Below are positions 31,258 through 39,870 of a stretch of DNA of 64,000 nucleotides, one piece after another (the stretch's first letter is position 1; each line of letters opens with the position of its first letter). The stretch lies in the NCBI RefSeq assembly GCF_002902905.1, contig NZ_CP026124.1, positions 248,001-312,000 of the forward strand. The letters run 5' to 3'. The translations under genes were made by a program, and so were the position numbers. Source of the DNA: Achromobacter sp. AONIH1 (lineage in GTDB: Bacteria; Pseudomonadota; Gammaproteobacteria; Burkholderiales; Burkholderiaceae_B). The notes below the pieces were generated by a model that did not search any database, was not told where the DNA came from, and was given only the letters and a program-made list of their open reading frames with translations.

Positions 31258-33422
31258 GAAAAATACGATACATATCTAGTCCAAGGCAGGATGATATGTT
31301 ATCGCCTGGAGAATACCGAAGATACTTAAACCACATCTTCGGCTATTTCTTATTTTCCTTTGCTTTCATATCGTTTTTAATATCTAGTTTTATCATGAAA
31401 GGCGACTACTCAATAGTATCTTTTCTAACTGGAAAACTTGACTATACAAAAATACAGGTTTCTATCTTATATGGAAAATTGTTCTTTACCTTTACTCCAT
31501 CACTTTTATTGGCATATTTAATAACACAAGCAACGACTAAACCCATGAATCGAGTTGTACATCTTAAAGGTAACTTTGTAGATGATTCAAGCGAAGTTAT
31601 TAATAATTTAAGAAGAGATTTTCATGTAGGGAACTTTGAGAAAGACATAGCTTTGATTAGAGAGGGTGAAATTGACTACAACAGAACACCGTTTTTTAAA
31701 TTAAAAAAGACAGTTTATTTTCCTCCTACATTTCTAGAATTATCTACCGTAATCCGTGGTGAGGCAGGATCAGGTAAATCTATTGTCATGAATAGACTCA
31801 TAAAAGAGTCAATAGATAATGGTCACAAGATGATACTTCACAGTATCAAAGGCGATGAAATAAAGATGTTGAGCAAGTATTGTTCTTTTTACTTAATAGA
31901 ACCATGGAACAAGAGAAGAGGTTATGCGATAGATTTTTTTGGTTTAGTTGTTAATGACGATGAAGAAAAAGAAAATGCATCAATTAGAACTTTTGTTGAT
32001 TCATTTAATAAACCGACAAATGGTAAGGCAGATTTCTTTGATAAAGGGGCTAGTTCAGTATTAGAAGCTTTTACCCGTTGTGAAATTAAAACTAATAAAA
32101 TTAGTGGGAAATATGGAGATATTGGAGGTGTCGTAAAGACATGGAATAGCTTTAATGTTAATCCAGTAGATACAGATATTAATCTTAACGATCCCGATCA
32201 AGTCAAAGATGAGTTAGAAAAGAATCAGGAACAATTAACACTAATAAAGCAGTTCTTACAAAAATGGAATACTAGTGCAACTATATATATAGATCCACAG
32301 AACCCAAAAACATCGCTTTGTGTTTTAGCTAGTTGTATTGAAGTAATTCGTAAATTTGAAGTGTTATCGAACTTTTGGAAAGGACGACAAACATTAGATA
32401 TTAGAAGATGGGTTAATACAGCACCAAAAAAGGATAGACCAGTAATTATTTTAACTAATTCAAATCAGTTTAGTGATGTAGCAGATTGCTATATATCTGC
32501 ATTTATTAATCTTATAGTAAGTGAAGTTATTGAGGAATCATATCAAGTCGATTGGAAATTGTATTTTATGCTTGATGAGTTTCCACAGTTGTCATCTATT
32601 AATTTAAAAGAGTTCTTAAAATTACCTGATGTTGGTAGAGGCAAAGGAATTAGAACCATATTAGCTTTACAAAGAACTTCACAGATAAAAAGCTCTTTTA
32701 ATATGGACGGTGATTCTTTTATAGGAGCATTTCAAAATAAAATATGGTGCAGAATGGCAACCGATGATTTAACTAATATAGAAAAAGAACTTGGAAAAAG
32801 AGATATTAGAGAAACTAGTATTAGCTCGAATTACACTGCACAAGGTAAATCACTATCTACTAAAGTTACTGATAAATCGGAAAATGTAATTAATTCCAAT
32901 GATCTACAAAATGAATTAGGGGTAGTAAGAAATAAACAAGGTAAATTTTTAGGAGTTAAAGTCTTAATTAAGATAACGAATAACCCTAGAGTAGCTTTAG
33001 TCACACTCCCCCCTGTTGTATTTCCTGAGCGAGTAAAGGTAGGAACGAGAGTGTCCACCAGTGCAAACAAGTCTAAAAGCACAGGCACTAATGACGAGGA
33101 CACCATAGAGGAAAAGGCTATTACCCATGACCACCAGGTAGAGCACCAGATAGAGGTAATACCTATAGAGAGTGAGCAGTTGGATACCGTGGAGGCAGAT
33201 CCGATGGAGTCAGCCTCTATACATGGTCTAGCTCATGCGATAGGGGGAGAACCACTATCAGCCGTGGTAACAGTAGCTGATTTAGTAGAGTCTTTTGAAT
33301 CTCATACTATGAATAATAATCAACTACAAGTAGTTGAAGATTCTAAAGAGTCTACTTCTATTGAAAAAACAGAAAAGAAGAAAATCAAAATAAAAAAACT
33401 AGATAAGGAAATAGACTTATGA
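31254..33422 (+). CDS. Type IV coupling protein (TraD/VirD4-like ATPase)
   Basis: A 722-residue inner-membrane ATPase that hands the relaxase-DNA complex to a secretion channel. Two N-terminal membrane helices (about residues 30-50 and 73-92) are followed by Walker A GEAGSGKS (169-176), Walker B-like LYFMLDEFPQLS (about 437-448), GRGKGIRTILALQRTSQIK, and a long acidic, low-complexity C-terminal tail (about 580-722) ending in lysines. The tail probably recognises the relaxosome. ATGA overlaps with both flanking genes. Note the shift in base composition over 33000-33250, within the tail. Confidence 0.92.
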   Translation: MRKIRYISSPRQDDMLSPGEYRRYLNHIFGYFLFSFAFISFLISSFIMKGDYSIVSFLTGKLDYTKIQVSILYGKLFFTFTPSLLLAYLITQATTKPMNRVVHLKGNFVDDSSEVINNLRRDFHVGNFEKDIALIREGEIDYNRTPFFKLKKTVYFPPTFLELSTVIRGEAGSGKSIVMNRLIKESIDNGHKMILHSIKGDEIKMLSKYCSFYLIEPWNKRRGYAIDFFGLVVNDDEEKENASIRTFVDSFNKPTNGKADFFDKGASSVLEAFTRCEIKTNKISGKYGDIGGVVKTWNSFNVNPVDTDINLNDPDQVKDELEKNQEQLTLIKQFLQKWNTSATIYIDPQNPKTSLCVLASCIEVIRKFEVLSNFWKGRQTLDIRRWVNTAPKKDRPVIILTNSNQFSDVADCYISAFINLIVSEVIEESYQVDWKLYFMLDEFPQLSSINLKEFLKLPDVGRGKGIRTILALQRTSQIKSSFNMDGDSFIGAFQNKIWCRMATDDLTNIEKELGKRDIRETSISSNYTAQGKSLSTKVTDKSENVINSNDLQNELGVVRNKQGKFLGVKVLIKITNNPRVALVTLPPVVFPERVKVGTRVSTSANKSKSTGTNDEDTIEEKAITHDHQVEHQIEVIPIESEQLDTVEADPMESASIHGLAHAIGGEPLSAVVTVADLVESFESHTMNNNQLQVVEDSKESTSIEKTEKKKIKIKKLDKEIDL

Positions 33423-34795
33423 TTGCAATATCTAAAATTAACAATCCTGATTATTTAATATCCCACACTAAACATGAGTATTACACCGAGGGAGATAACC
33501 AAGAAGGATACTTTGCAGGAAAACTTTGTTCTTGGCAAAAATTATCAGGTAAAGAAGTCGATAGAACAACCTTTGAAAGATTCATGGGATACGGGAAAAA
33601 AGAGGGTTTCTATGGTGTAGAAATTGACCCTGCACCACCCAAGGACTTTACAGTCCTTATGGAAAGAGCAAATGATACCGATAGAGAAAAGTTCTTGAAA
33701 ATGCATAAATTAGCAGTTCAAGATTTAATTAAAGCTATTGAAGAAAATACTTATTATCGTAAAACGGAAAAAGGTAATACCCGTTATGAGTTAGCTAAAG
33801 CCGTTAGCATGGCCCATTTCACACACTTTACATCAAGGGGTGTAGAAAAAAATGGAGTATTAACACATGATTGTCAACTACATGAGCATATTGTAGTTTT
33901 TTCTAGAGTTGTTGGAAAAGATGGTAAATATCACTCACATACTCTATTAGATGCCAAGTATGAAAAGAACCATGAAACTCTTAATTATTTTGATCAAATT
34001 TATCAACATAGATTAGCTAAAGAATTACAGAAAGAGGGATATGTTATTGAACCTGGAAACCGTGACTCTTTTACTATTAAAGGTGTTAGCAAAGAAGTTA
34101 CTGAAGAGTTTTCTACAAGAAGAAAGAAAATTATTGAAAAGGTTGGAGAAGATGCAAGTTATGCCACCAAATCTAGAGCTAGCCTTAATACACGAAATAA
34201 AAAAGAATACAACGACTTAGGACAACTTCGCCCCGAGTGGCACAAAAGAATGGATTCACTCGGTTTTACAGCAGATAAGATAGGATCAATAAAAGGAAAA
34301 CAATCTAATCAAGATAAAGCATTTAATGAGGTTTTCACTGACAAAGCCGTGATTTCAAAGAAATTATTAAAAACGAAAGCATTAGCTGAATCAAAATACA
34401 GCACTAAAACTTACACGGAAAAATTAACAGAGTTTCATGCTGAGCTAAAATTAGGAAAATTAGGTAAAGAGCATTATCTAAATACAAATAACAAGCACTC
34501 TAAAAATATGGACAAATCAATAAATGGAGGAAACCTAAAACCAATTAAAGGAGGAACAGAAAAATCCACAACATTAAAACAAAGTGATAAATTGCAAGCT
34601 AGCCTTAATGAGATTAGATCAAGTTATGCGAATAGAATAGCTCAAATACTAGCTAAACAATCTACTAAACAAGGATTAGAAACAGCCGAGCTTTCTAAAG
34701 CCATGAGTGATTTTGCCAAAGCTGAAAGTGAGATAAATACTCAACTTTCACAAGCATTAATAGAAGAATCAAGACAAAATGATTATGATAGATAA
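33419..34795 (+). CDS. MobF family relaxase (TrwC-like), compact form without helicase
   Basis: Nicks oriT by a tyrosine transesterification. In 458 residues it has only the relaxase domain: Tyr21-Tyr22 in HEYYTEGDNQEGYFAGKLCSW, the histidine triad as HFTSR (His136) and LHEH (His155, His157), and FDQIYQHRLAKELQKEGY. The C-terminal about 170 residues are Lys- and Ser-rich and helical. Typical MobF relaxases (TrwC, TraI) carry a C-terminal helicase of 500 or more residues, which is absent. It overlaps the coupling-protein gene and ends at a terminator. Confidence 0.9.
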   Translation: MIAISKINNPDYLISHTKHEYYTEGDNQEGYFAGKLCSWQKLSGKEVDRTTFERFMGYGKKEGFYGVEIDPAPPKDFTVLMERANDTDREKFLKMHKLAVQDLIKAIEENTYYRKTEKGNTRYELAKAVSMAHFTHFTSRGVEKNGVLTHDCQLHEHIVVFSRVVGKDGKYHSHTLLDAKYEKNHETLNYFDQIYQHRLAKELQKEGYVIEPGNRDSFTIKGVSKEVTEEFSTRRKKIIEKVGEDASYATKSRASLNTRNKKEYNDLGQLRPEWHKRMDSLGFTADKIGSIKGKQSNQDKAFNEVFTDKAVISKKLLKTKALAESKYSTKTYTEKLTEFHAELKLGKLGKEHYLNTNNKHSKNMDKSINGGNLKPIKGGTEKSTTLKQSDKLQASLNEIRSSYANRIAQILAKQSTKQGLETAELSKAMSDFAKAESEINTQLSQALIEESRQNDYDR

Positions 34796-34798
34796 AAT

Positions 34799-34820
34799 AA
34801 AGCCCCTTTCGGGGCTTTAC
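34799..34820. terminator. Terminator after the relaxase gene
   Basis: AAAGCCCC, loop TTTC, GGGGCTTT directly after the relaxase stop codon, flanked by A and T tracts. Confidence 0.85.
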
Positions 34821-34916
34821 TTTTTAACAATTTCCATTATATTAAAGTTTGAGAAGAAAATAATATAAACGGTCTTAAATGAACAACCTAACTAAAAAAC
34901 TTAAGGACCAATTTTT

Positions 34917-34940
34917 ATGAACTACGAAATTCCTATATAA
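34917..34940 (+). CDS. Seven-codon leader peptide upstream of rep
   Basis: ATG 34917 after AAGGACC encodes MNYEIPI and stops at 34940, 12 bases before the rep start, whose own site AAAGGCC lies inside this gap. The rep protein begins with the same two residues after Met (Asn, Tyr). Leader peptides that control rep translation by coupling are known for plasmids such as IncFII; here the role is inferred from layout only. Confidence 0.4.
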   Translation: MNYEIPI

Positions 34941-34952
34941 AGGCCAAAAGCT

Positions 34953-36923
34953 ATGAACTACAGTAACAATATAAGCCATTTATCTTTAAAAGTCAATAAC
35001 TTATCTAAAATTATTTTTGATGATGAAGATTATAAGATATTTGATGAGATTGGTGAGCAAGAAGACAAAGCATATCAATTATCAGTAAACTTACAGAAAT
35101 TTGAGGGTTTTGTAAAATCACAAGAACAAAAAGAAAAATCTAAAACTATTTACACTAAAGAAGAATTAGAATTAAAGGCTAGATTTTTCTCTTTAGTTCC
35201 AGATGTTCACAAACATAATATCAAAACATTGGTAAAGAAAAAATGCTATGGTGGCGACTTAATTAAATACATTAAGTCAAGAAAACTTTTCTTTGAGTGT
35301 TTTACAGTAGAACTAAAAAAGTTAGCTGATGGTCAAATGACTGAAGAGCAAAATAGATCAATCAAGAGATTATTTAACAAAAGAAAAAAAGAGGCGCTTT
35401 TATATGCCTCACAATTGCTAGGCTTAATTGGAAAAGGTGTATCTCATTACATTGACTCTTCTTTATTAAATTTGTATATCGAAGAAATCAAGAAACAAGA
35501 AAGATTTGTCAATTCAAATAGACTTATTAATAGTGTGGGAGCTATTAAAAAGATTCCATCAGTAGAGAATAAACAACGACAAAAAGTAATGCAGATTACT
35601 CGTATAAGTAAATGCTTGGGTCAACTTGCTCAAGACAAGGGTATGACATTTGTGATGGTCACACTAACATTACCACCACACATGCACCCAGCCCCCTCCA
35701 TTGGACAAAATAGCTTTAATGGTGTCATGCCTTTGGAGGCACATGCTCAACTGCACCACTTTTGGAGATTAATAAGAGCACACTTATCTAAAGCTAATTT
35801 TGTCTTTAATCATGAGGGAAAGATTAAAGTTAAGAAAACTAAAAAAAGAGGCGAAGAAGAAATTTATCTTAAGCCCATTTTTGGACTTCAAACAGTAGAG
35901 GCACATGTCGATTCAACATTACATCTCCACTCTTTACTTTACATTAATCCTGAAGATATGGACGATGTAATAGAAATCGTCAATAGAGTGTCTTCTATCT
36001 ATACAGCATCAACAGGTAAATTAGTAAGATTTGATATTAAAAAGAATGATGGCAGAGCAAACGGTCATACTTATGTCTATAAATACATCACAAAATCTAA
36101 CTGTGTTTATACAGATGAAAATAAAACACATTTAAGAAATACTGCATTAAGGCACTACTACAGTGCACGAGGCTTTAATTTCTTTGGAATAAATGGAATT
36201 ATTACCAAGTTCAATTTTTTAGCTAGAAATTGCTTGGATTACAGAGAAGTTTTAGACGAGAAAATTATTGATTGCTTATTGAAAAATGACTACTACGAAT
36301 TCATCAAGGAATACAATGAGTATTTTGAGAATGTCTATTCTTATGATGAGAATAAAAAGAGAAAATTTTTAGGAGTAGCTTATATTAGGAGTCATAGTCA
36401 ATATGATCCCACAGACTATGTATTAATTGAGAAAAAGATTTTCTCAATATTTGAGGCAAACAAAGAAATCCAAGCTGATACAGATGAAATTATCAAAAAT
36501 ATTATTCAATTAAAAAATCAGGATATGAGTATTAACAATGCTTTAGATATTGCCATTGGAAATCAAGATAAACACGACAAATTAAAAGAAGATGTTTTAG
36601 AAGAAATGAAATCTAAAGGCTTTACAGTTCATTATGTAGATATACATAAAGAAGATAAAGAGTCTAGAAGAGATATACAATTAACTTTAGCTCTACCTAT
36701 TAAAACTTCTAAAGAATTAAACCCATCACATGAAATAAGTTACACTTATTCCATGTTTATTCAAGTAAACCCAGAAAACCCTAACCCCAAGTTAGAAAAA
36801 CCCATAAAAACCAAAACCAAACCCATATTGGTAAAGAAAAAAGAGTTAGTGAAAGAGCAAAAACCTAAAATTTTAGGATTTAAGTTAAAAAGACCTGGGA
36901 CTAATTTATCAGTTCAGCTTTAA
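34953..36923 (+). CDS. HUH replication endonuclease (phage GPA/rolling-circle Rep type)
   Basis: A 656-residue initiator of rolling-circle replication. The three motifs are visible in order: TFVMVTLTLPPHMHP (about residues 232-246), the metal-binding HUH box HLHSLLY (324-330, His324 and His326) in VEAHVDSTLHLHSLLYI, and the catalytic tyrosines YVYKYITK (Tyr374, Tyr376, Tyr378). Two or more tyrosines in this box are typical of GPA-like and RepA-type enzymes. The first 220 and last 200 residues are charged and unassigned. This suggests that the excised element replicates as a circle. Confidence 0.88.
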   Translation: MNYSNNISHLSLKVNNLSKIIFDDEDYKIFDEIGEQEDKAYQLSVNLQKFEGFVKSQEQKEKSKTIYTKEELELKARFFSLVPDVHKHNIKTLVKKKCYGGDLIKYIKSRKLFFECFTVELKKLADGQMTEEQNRSIKRLFNKRKKEALLYASQLLGLIGKGVSHYIDSSLLNLYIEEIKKQERFVNSNRLINSVGAIKKIPSVENKQRQKVMQITRISKCLGQLAQDKGMTFVMVTLTLPPHMHPAPSIGQNSFNGVMPLEAHAQLHHFWRLIRAHLSKANFVFNHEGKIKVKKTKKRGEEEIYLKPIFGLQTVEAHVDSTLHLHSLLYINPEDMDDVIEIVNRVSSIYTASTGKLVRFDIKKNDGRANGHTYVYKYITKSNCVYTDENKTHLRNTALRHYYSARGFNFFGINGIITKFNFLARNCLDYREVLDEKIIDCLLKNDYYEFIKEYNEYFENVYSYDENKKRKFLGVAYIRSHSQYDPTDYVLIEKKIFSIFEANKEIQADTDEIIKNIIQLKNQDMSINNALDIAIGNQDKHDKLKEDVLEEMKSKGFTVHYVDIHKEDKESRRDIQLTLALPIKTSKELNPSHEISYTYSMFIQVNPENPNPKLEKPIKTKTKPILVKKKELVKEQKPKILGFKLKRPGTNLSVQL

Positions 36924-36964
36924 TGTTGCATAAATGCTATTTCTTTAATATTTACCTGTACTTC

Positions 36965-37002
36965 TTTTGTTAAGTATGCAATAATTATCACACTTAACAA
37001 AA
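36965..37002. promoter_or_regulatory. Ten-base inverted repeat at the promoter of the 37014 gene
   Basis: TTTTGTTAAG (36965-36974) and CTTAACAAAA (36993-37002) are perfect inverted copies separated by 18 bases that contain an AT-rich -10-like TGCAATAAT. The right arm ends just before the TAGGAG ribosome site, so it is either an operator or a leader hairpin that could mask translation. Confidence 0.6.
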
Positions 37003-37013
37003 TAGGAGATTAA

Positions 37014-37769
37014 ATGAACTACACTACTCTACAGAAGAATATTAAGGAATTAGCAAGCAAGTCAAAGTATCTTACTGATGAAAAATCAGTTATTGAGGCA
37101 GTTTTAGGGCATGCTTTTAATTTTGCTTTATGTCTTCCAGTGCAAAACGGAGCAAGGCAGTTCCCATACTGCACTAAAAATACGAAGATTAGCTACTACG
37201 AACCAAAAAATGACACTGAAGAAGAATTACTTGTAAAGTGTCTTACTACTTTTGCTGAACTCTATAAGAACAGTGAGCCATTTGAAGATGTTTTAACAAA
37301 CATCTATGCTGAACATCTTAATTTTAAATTAGGTCAGCACATGACCCCACCAGATTTATCCAAAGCATTATTCTCAATCATTGACAGCACTAATAGTATT
37401 GAGAGCCACTTAAAGACCAATAATACATACTCTTTTTATGATCCCACAGCAGGAACAGGATCGCTTGCAATGGGAGCATTACAAGGTATCTATAAAAAAT
37501 ATGGCGAAGAGGGACTATCTAGGGTAGATGTATTTCTATGTGATTTAGATTTAAAGATGTGCATTGCTAGTGTTGTTAATTTAGAATTAAGCTCACTATC
37601 ACATCAATTAAATTACAATCAGCTTACAGTTTTCAATCAAAGCTCATTAGTAGACCTTGAAGAGAAAAATAAATTTGTTGAGCTTATTCCTAACTATTTA
37701 AAACATAGGAAAGTAAGAGAGTTGCATGATTATGAGAAAACTGATATTAAAGAGCTTGAACCAGCATAA
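37014..37769 (+). CDS. N6-adenine methyltransferase-like protein lacking the catalytic motif
   Basis: A 251-residue protein with the cofactor part of type I-like N6-adenine methyltransferases: GQHMTPPDLSKALF (motif X region, about residues 107-120) and YDPTAGTGSLAMGAL (motif I, 142-156), then a short acidic strand VFLCDLDLKMC. The expected NPPY/F catalytic motif is not visible before the stop, and the protein is much shorter than usual for the family. It may bind S-adenosylmethionine without methylating, or be a truncated remnant. It has its own regulated promoter and terminator, so it is probably expressed. Confidence 0.78.
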   Translation: MNYTTLQKNIKELASKSKYLTDEKSVIEAVLGHAFNFALCLPVQNGARQFPYCTKNTKISYYEPKNDTEEELLVKCLTTFAELYKNSEPFEDVLTNIYAEHLNFKLGQHMTPPDLSKALFSIIDSTNSIESHLKTNNTYSFYDPTAGTGSLAMGALQGIYKKYGEEGLSRVDVFLCDLDLKMCIASVVNLELSSLSHQLNYNQLTVFNQSSLVDLEEKNKFVELIPNYLKHRKVRELHDYEKTDIKELEPA

Positions 37770-37772
37770 AAT

Positions 37773-37797
37773 AAAGCCCCTAAAATGGGGCTTTTTC
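37773..37797. terminator. Terminator after the methyltransferase-like gene
   Basis: AAAGCCCC, loop TAAAAT, GGGGCTTT plus TT. Same stem as the terminators at 34799 and 38651. Confidence 0.86.
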
Positions 37798-37830
37798 TTT
37801 GGTGAGCTACATAATAAAATATATAATAGC

Positions 37831-38157
37831 TTAAATTTTATATGGCTTTTTCTTTGGTTTATTTTCATCTAAATTAATATCCAATTTTATTTTTAACAAC
37901 AAGGATTCTAATTCTTTGTCTTCCAACGGAGTTCCACTAATTTGATTTTCTAGCCTACTTTTCTTTAGGCTAATAAAGTTTGTGTATTTACTAACAAAAG
38001 CCTGACTTACATCTACCCGTTTTGCTATCTCACTTTGAGATAAATCTGGACGATTAACAAATAAAGTAACTACAGCACTAATTTTCGTCCAGTATTTTTT
38101 ACCTCTAGCTAGCCCACCTTTTCTACCAGCCTCTATATATTTATCAATGTAGCTCAT
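37831..38157 (-). CDS. Helix-turn-helix regulator
   Basis: A 108-residue protein with a clear helix-turn-helix at about residues 39-60 (LSQSEIAKRVDVSQAFVSKY). The N-terminus has GRKGGLARGKKYW and the C-terminus is lysine-rich (KPKKKPYKI). It follows AAGGAG. Its promoter faces the promoter of the next gene, and both carry a TACGGA element just after the -35 box that recurs at 28161, so it is the natural candidate for the factor that controls all three. Confidence 0.82.
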   Translation of the reverse strand: MSYIDKYIEAGRKGGLARGKKYWTKISAVVTLFVNRPDLSQSEIAKRVDVSQAFVSKYTNFISLKKSRLENQISGTPLEDKELESLLLKIKLDINLDENKPKKKPYKI

Positions 38158-38187
38158 GTTTTCTCCTTTATGCTATGTGATAGTTTT

Positions 38188-38215
38188 CTTATAGCTTGTA
38201 TTCCGTAAATGTCAA
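38188..38215 (-). promoter_or_regulatory. Promoter of the helix-turn-helix regulator gene
   Basis: Read on the minus strand: TTGACA (38215-38210), 16 bases beginning TTTACGGAA, then TATAAG (38193-38188). The spacing and the ACGGA element at the same place match the promoters at 28146 and 38244. Confidence 0.72.
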
Positions 38216-38243
38216 GCTTTCCACTCATCTTAAATATTGTTTC

Positions 38244-38276
38244 TTGTATTGACAAACTACGGAACTATAGAATAAT
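38244..38276 (+). promoter_or_regulatory. Promoter of the 38296 gene, with shared operator
   Basis: TTGACA (38249-38254), 16 bases, AATAAT (38271-38276). The 20 bases 38244-38263 equal 28146-28165 exactly. Confidence 0.75.
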
Positions 38277-38295
38277 AAAAGTAAAGGAGAACTAT

Positions 38296-38646
38296 ATGGA
38301 TAACTACAATAAAAAATTTCACATCTGCATGACTGATCACTCTAACGAGAAAACTACATTTGATTTAGTCAAAACTCGCTATTCATCTAACTATTTTCAA
38401 GAACCAAGTTACGATCAATTCGTAGCTATAACAATGGTAGATAGCATGATTTTATATGCTCTAAAGCATTTCGCTATCTTTGATGATATAGGGTATGAAA
38501 AAGATGAGTGGTCTATATTGGTAGAAAGTCCTTATTTCTGTTTTTCTTTAAGAGTAACCAAACTACTTGAATATTTAATACAAAAAGACTTTGATTCCTT
38601 TCCTGTATCTACCACCCCTTATACTCCTATTTATTCATTTGGATAA
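38296..38646 (+). CDS. Unknown protein under the shared promoter
   Basis: A 116-residue protein from ATG 38296 after AAAGGAG; earlier in-frame codons would overlap the promoter. It is rich in aromatic residues and lacks membrane helices or known motifs (FHICMTDHSNEKTTFDLVKT; DEWSILVESPYFCFSLRVTK). Co-regulation with the 28205-30003 operon is likely from the promoter sequence. Not recognised. Confidence 0.72.
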   Translation: MDNYNKKFHICMTDHSNEKTTFDLVKTRYSSNYFQEPSYDQFVAITMVDSMILYALKHFAIFDDIGYEKDEWSILVESPYFCFSLRVTKLLEYLIQKDFDSFPVSTTPYTPIYSFG

Positions 38647-38650
38647 AATT

Positions 38651-38674
38651 AAAGCCCCTTACAGGGGCTTTTTT
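38651..38674. terminator. Bidirectional terminator between 38296 and pilin genes
   Basis: AAAGCCCC, loop TTACA, GGGGCTTTTTT. It is located between two convergent genes and has A and T tracts on its two sides. Confidence 0.86.
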
Positions 38675-38679
38675 ATGGA

Positions 38680-39633
38680 TTAAAATTTGAGTTTTCCTCG
38701 TTGTAATAACCATACTTTTATTTGTTCGCTATTTAACATTTCGTTTTGTGATAAATCTACATTCTCAATTGTGAAAGTAGAATCTAATCCATCTACTTTT
38801 ATAACTGTATTCGCTCCATCTTTCTCGAATACGACATTATCAAGACTTCCATTTGTTAAAGAAGAAAGATCAATTATTCCACCATTTTGAGCTACGGGTA
38901 GAGTATTGAAATCCTTAATCTTGTAAGGCTTGTCATCTTCTATTTTAAAATTTTGCTGACCATTTCCACCCCAAAGGTCGAAATTTTCTTCTGGTTGATT
39001 CTCTCCATTACCATTATTAGAGAACTCTCTAGTTTCGCAACTTTTAGGTAGATACTTTTGTTCTATATTTGCATAGCAATTCCATGATTCATTGCTAGCT
39101 ACTGCATCACTAATACCTAATAAATTTAAGATAAAACTTGATTTAGCGATTACTATCTCTTGACCTGGATTTAAAGGAGATAGAACCACCATTTTATTTA
39201 CTAGTTGTTTATTGGCTTTATCGTTAAATCTAACAACTATATTTCCATCTTGAATATTTACACTATCAACAAAATTTCCTACAGCACTAGAGTATCCAAC
39301 CGAGTCATTATTTACTGGATACTCTCCATTGTTTGCATAATATTCAATAACGGCAGGTTTAGCACCACTACCTAGTAAAACAGCCTCACTAACCTGACTT
39401 CTAGCTACATAGTCCTGATAGGCTGGAATAGCTACAGCACCTAACACACCAATGATAGCTACAGTAATCATTAGCTCAATCAAGGTAAAACCTTTACTTA
39501 CCTGTTTTAGAGCTTGGCTATATGATTGATTTTGCTCAAGTTTTTCTTGATTGTTATTTGGTTGTTGATTGTTTTCTTTACTCTTAACATCAACTAGATT
39601 TCTTAATTTTTCTATCTTTTCACTATTAATCAT
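38680..39633 (-). CDS. Type IV prepilin-like protein with 48-residue leader and C-terminal extension
   Basis: A 317-residue protein with a perfect class III signal: [20 protein letters not shown] at residues 47-66, continuing [17 protein letters not shown] as in type IVa pilins. Cleavage would be after Gly48, so the leader is 48 residues (Gln/Asn-rich) instead of the usual six or seven. A pilin-like globular part with cysteines ([17 protein letters not shown]) is followed by an Asn/Gly-rich spacer and about 90 further residues. No pilus assembly genes are nearby. It may be inserted in the host's pili or act in mate recognition like IncI thin-pilus proteins. Promoter TTGATT-N16-TATAAT lies upstream. 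Confidence 0.82.
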   Translation of the reverse strand: MINSEKIEKLRNLVDVKSKENNQQPNNNQEKLEQNQSYSQALKQVSKGFTLIELMITVAIIGVLGAVAIPAYQDYVARSQVSEAVLLGSGAKPAVIEYYANNGEYPVNNDSVGYSSAVGNFVDSVNIQDGNIVVRFNDKANKQLVNKMVVLSPLNPGQEIVIAKSSFILNLLGISDAVASNESWNCYANIEQKYLPKSCETREFSNNGNGENQPEENFDLWGGNGQQNFKIEDDKPYKIKDFNTLPVAQNGGIIDLSSLTNGSLDNVVFEKDGANTVIKVDGLDSTFTIENVDLSQNEMLNSEQIKVWLLQRGKLKF

Positions 39634-39708
39634 GGTTTCCCCTTTTTATTGTTGTATAAACATTATAGGGGATATATCTTACAAATCAATACCTTATAAA
39701 AAATAAAA

Positions 39709-39728
39709 AGGCCAGCATAAGCTGACCT
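39709..39728. terminator. Weak hairpin downstream of the element's last gene region
   Basis: AGGCCAGC, loop ATAA, GCTGACCT (one mismatch), followed by AATTTTATTT. It lies in the 280-base gene-free right end of the element (39634-39914) and may insulate it from chromosome-side transcription. Confidence 0.4.
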
Positions 39729-39798
39729 AATTTTATTTAATTCATAACTTTAAAATATTAAAACCATCCGGAGCCCTACATTCTCCGTACCACTTGTG

Positions 39799-39826
39799 AA
39801 ATGCCAATCTTTGCAGATTGACATTT
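39799..39826. promoter_or_regulatory. Hairpin near the right attachment site
   Basis: AAATG-C-CAATCT, loop TTGC, AGATTG-A-CATTT: eleven pairs around one mismatch. Like the left-end hairpin at 22709 it sits between the element interior and the arm repeats. Confidence 0.4.
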
Positions 39827-39870
39827 TCGCCCTATACCATAGGAGATGCATTGTCAAATATGCTAAAATG

